A stretch of DNA of 64,000 nucleotides from Nisaea sediminum. Its GTDB lineage: Bacteria > Pseudomonadota > Alphaproteobacteria > Thalassobaculales > Thalassobaculaceae. The translations under genes and the position numbers were made by a program. Positions 62,846 to 64,000 of the stretch are shown here, one piece after another. Where the stretch lies: assembly GCF_014904705.1 (NCBI RefSeq), contig NZ_JACZCQ010000006.1, positions 1 to 64,000 of the forward strand, read 5' to 3'. The notes below the pieces were generated by a model. It saw only the letters and a list, made by a program, of their open reading frames with translations. It made no database searches and had not been told where the DNA came from. Position 1 is the stretch's first letter. Each line of letters begins with the position of its first letter.

Positions 62846-64000
62846 TCGCCCGGCGCGGGGAACGCGGGCGGCGCTCGCCGCCGCGGCGCTGCTTCTCGGT
62901 CTTTCCTTCAACGCCCCGGAAAGCTTGGCGCAAGGCGCGCCGAAACCGCTCTTGCCCGCGCTCGGTGCGCCGAAACCCTTGCTGGTCCAGCCACAGCCGG
63001 CCGCACCGGCCGAGGGCACGCCCGAGCAACCGTTTCCGGCCACCGGAAGCGCTCCCGCCACGGACGAGGACCCGCTGAAGGAAGGCATCGCCGTCGACAC
63101 TCTGGACGCGGTTTCCGTCGAGACTGTCGGCACCATCGGCCCGGACGAGAACGCGCTCCCCGCAAGCATGTGGGAAGGTACCCCGCGTTCGGCGATCAAA
63201 CGCATGCTGACGCTGGTCGGCGCGCCGCCGGCGAATGCGACGGTGCGGAACCTGCTTGAGCGCGTGCTTCTGAGCCCGGCCGCGGTTCCGGAAGCGGAAG
63301 ACCCGGCCGACCACGGATCAATCGTCAACGCCCGGATCGACGCCCTCGAGCGGATCGGCGCCTGGGATCACTATGTCCGCCTCCTCAACGTCGCGCCCGC
63401 CGCCGGTCCGGAAGGCACCGACACCGTGCTGCCGCCGGCCCTCCGCGCGCGTCTGATGGCCGATGCCGGCTTTCTCACCGGCGATACCGATACCGGCTGC
63501 GCCATCGCCCGCGACGCGATGCTCTCGGTGCCGGAGGACCGCTACTGGCAGAAAGCGGGCACCTTCTGCCTCGCACTGGCGGACGAATGGGAGAGCGTCG
63601 AGTTCAATCTCCGCCTGATGCTGGAACTCGGCGAAGAGGACAAACGCTTCTTTGAGCTGATGCGCGCCGTCAGCGGCACCGCCTCGACCTTGCCGCAGAT
63701 GCCGGAAGCTGCCCAGCTGCGCCCGCTCGACATCGCGATGATGCGAGTCTCGGGCATAGCCCCGGCGATGCCCGACACGGAAGCCGTCCCAGCGGCTCTG
63801 ATTCCGGTGCTGATCAAGTTCCAGGCGATCAGCTTCGAGGATCGCCTCCGTCTTGCCGAGCGCGGCGAACGGCTGGGTCTGGTCGCGCGGAAGGATTTGA
63901 TCTCGCTCTACGAGCTGGTGGAGATCGCCCCCTCGCAGATGGCCAACGCGCTGAGCGTCGCCGCCGCGGACCCTAGCGCCAACGGCCGCGCCCTGCTCTA
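62826..64000 (+). CDS. large exported protein of unknown function, cut by the right edge
   Basis: An open frame of at least 391 codons without a stop before the window ends. It starts ATG 62826 inside the preceding small gene and has a signal peptide (RAALAAAALLLGLSFNA, cleavage near SLAQG). Next comes a Pro/Ala-rich low-complexity segment with two APKPLL repeats (about residues 40-80), then a helical domain with LDTVDAV-like acidic repeats and segments WQKAGTFCLALADEWESVEF and LRLMLELGEEDKRFFELM that resemble tetratricopeptide-like repeats. It may be a periplasmic repeat protein, but this is not proven. Confidence 0.75.
   Translation, partial: MNNSPADRPARGTRAALAAAALLLGLSFNAPESLAQGAPKPLLPALGAPKPLLVQPQPAAPAEGTPEQPFPATGSAPATDEDPLKEGIAVDTLDAVSVETVGTIGPDENALPASMWEGTPRSAIKRMLTLVGAPPANATVRNLLERVLLSPAAVPEAEDPADHGSIVNARIDALERIGAWDHYVRLLNVAPAAGPEGTDTVLPPALRARLMADAGFLTGDTDTGCAIARDAMLSVPEDRYWQKAGTFCLALADEWESVEFNLRLMLELGEEDKRFFELMRAVSGTASTLPQMPEAAQLRPLDIAMMRVSGIAPAMPDTEAVPAALIPVLIKFQAISFEDRLRLAERGERLGLVARKDLISLYELVEIAPSQMANALSVAAADPSANGRALL

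Overview
The window is GC-rich, densely coded chromosomal DNA from an alphaproteobacterium, most likely an aerobic Rhodospirillales-type organism. The evidence is gene content: CIRCE-controlled groES-groEL, a Usg-family gene next to heme A synthase (ctaA), the bolA / J-domain / cobS / cobT block of the aerobic cobalamin pathway, two alphaproteobacterial ribbon-helix-helix regulators, PAS_5 and TIGR01459 HAD proteins, and aroK-aroB-CNNM. No rRNA, tRNA, CRISPR array, prophage or intact insertion sequence was seen. The genus cannot be named from this evidence.

Layout. 0-10.5 kb is a sensing block. It holds a Tat-exported ABC substrate-binding protein, a divergent RamB/ScfR-type acyl-CoA regulator with three evenly spaced operator-like boxes, a receiver-only response regulator with a small membrane protein and a transporter-fused (SLC5-STAC) histidine kinase that is frameshifted at a G7 run, a double-PAS histidine kinase and a diguanylate cyclase. 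10.6-16.6 kb (minus strand) carries a DUF2238 protein and glpK, ppa, a metallophosphoesterase, an MFS exporter and an orphan gene. 16.7-22.7 kb carries an aspartate-type aminotransferase, a PcaD-like hydrolase, an LpxR-like outer membrane deacylase, lepA and ridA. Three related palindromic repeats lie here, and a possible leaderless Arg-rich leader peptide plus terminator sits in front of ridA.

22.9-29.7 kb holds a translationally coupled cyclic-nucleotide-binding / BKACE / lipoprotein operon, a P1B-type ATPase fused to hemerythrin, a SulP transporter and an NTF2-like exported protein. 29.8-36.2 kb holds an ECF sigma/anti-sigma pair, an amidase, a TerB-like protein, a beta-hydroxyacid-dehydrogenase-like protein lacking its catalytic Lys, a HAD phosphatase, a TauE/SafE permease and a PAS_5 protein. 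36.3-46.8 kb holds groEL-groES, usg, ctaA, an uncharacterised TPR protein, an M20 deacylase, rpmB, an Lrp/AsnC regulator, an RHH regulator and a HAD protein. 46.8-53.8 kb holds a degenerate EAL protein beside pyrD, DUF952, a branched-chain aminotransferase, DUF1028, folB, a NIPSNAP protein and a 5'-nucleotidase. 53.8-64 kb holds cobT-cobS-J-domain, bolA, a second RHH regulator, DUF2889, CBS and CNNM proteins, aroB-aroK, a 45-residue membrane protein and a large exported protein cut by the right edge.

Most of the window is ordinary housekeeping. The best leads for something undescribed are the Arg-rich leader/attenuator before ridA (22.10-22.28 kb), the coupled CNBD-BKACE-lipoprotein operon (22.9-25.0 kb), the phased TTTGTAAA boxes at 1.55-1.62 kb, and the large TPR protein of unknown function at 40-42.5 kb.
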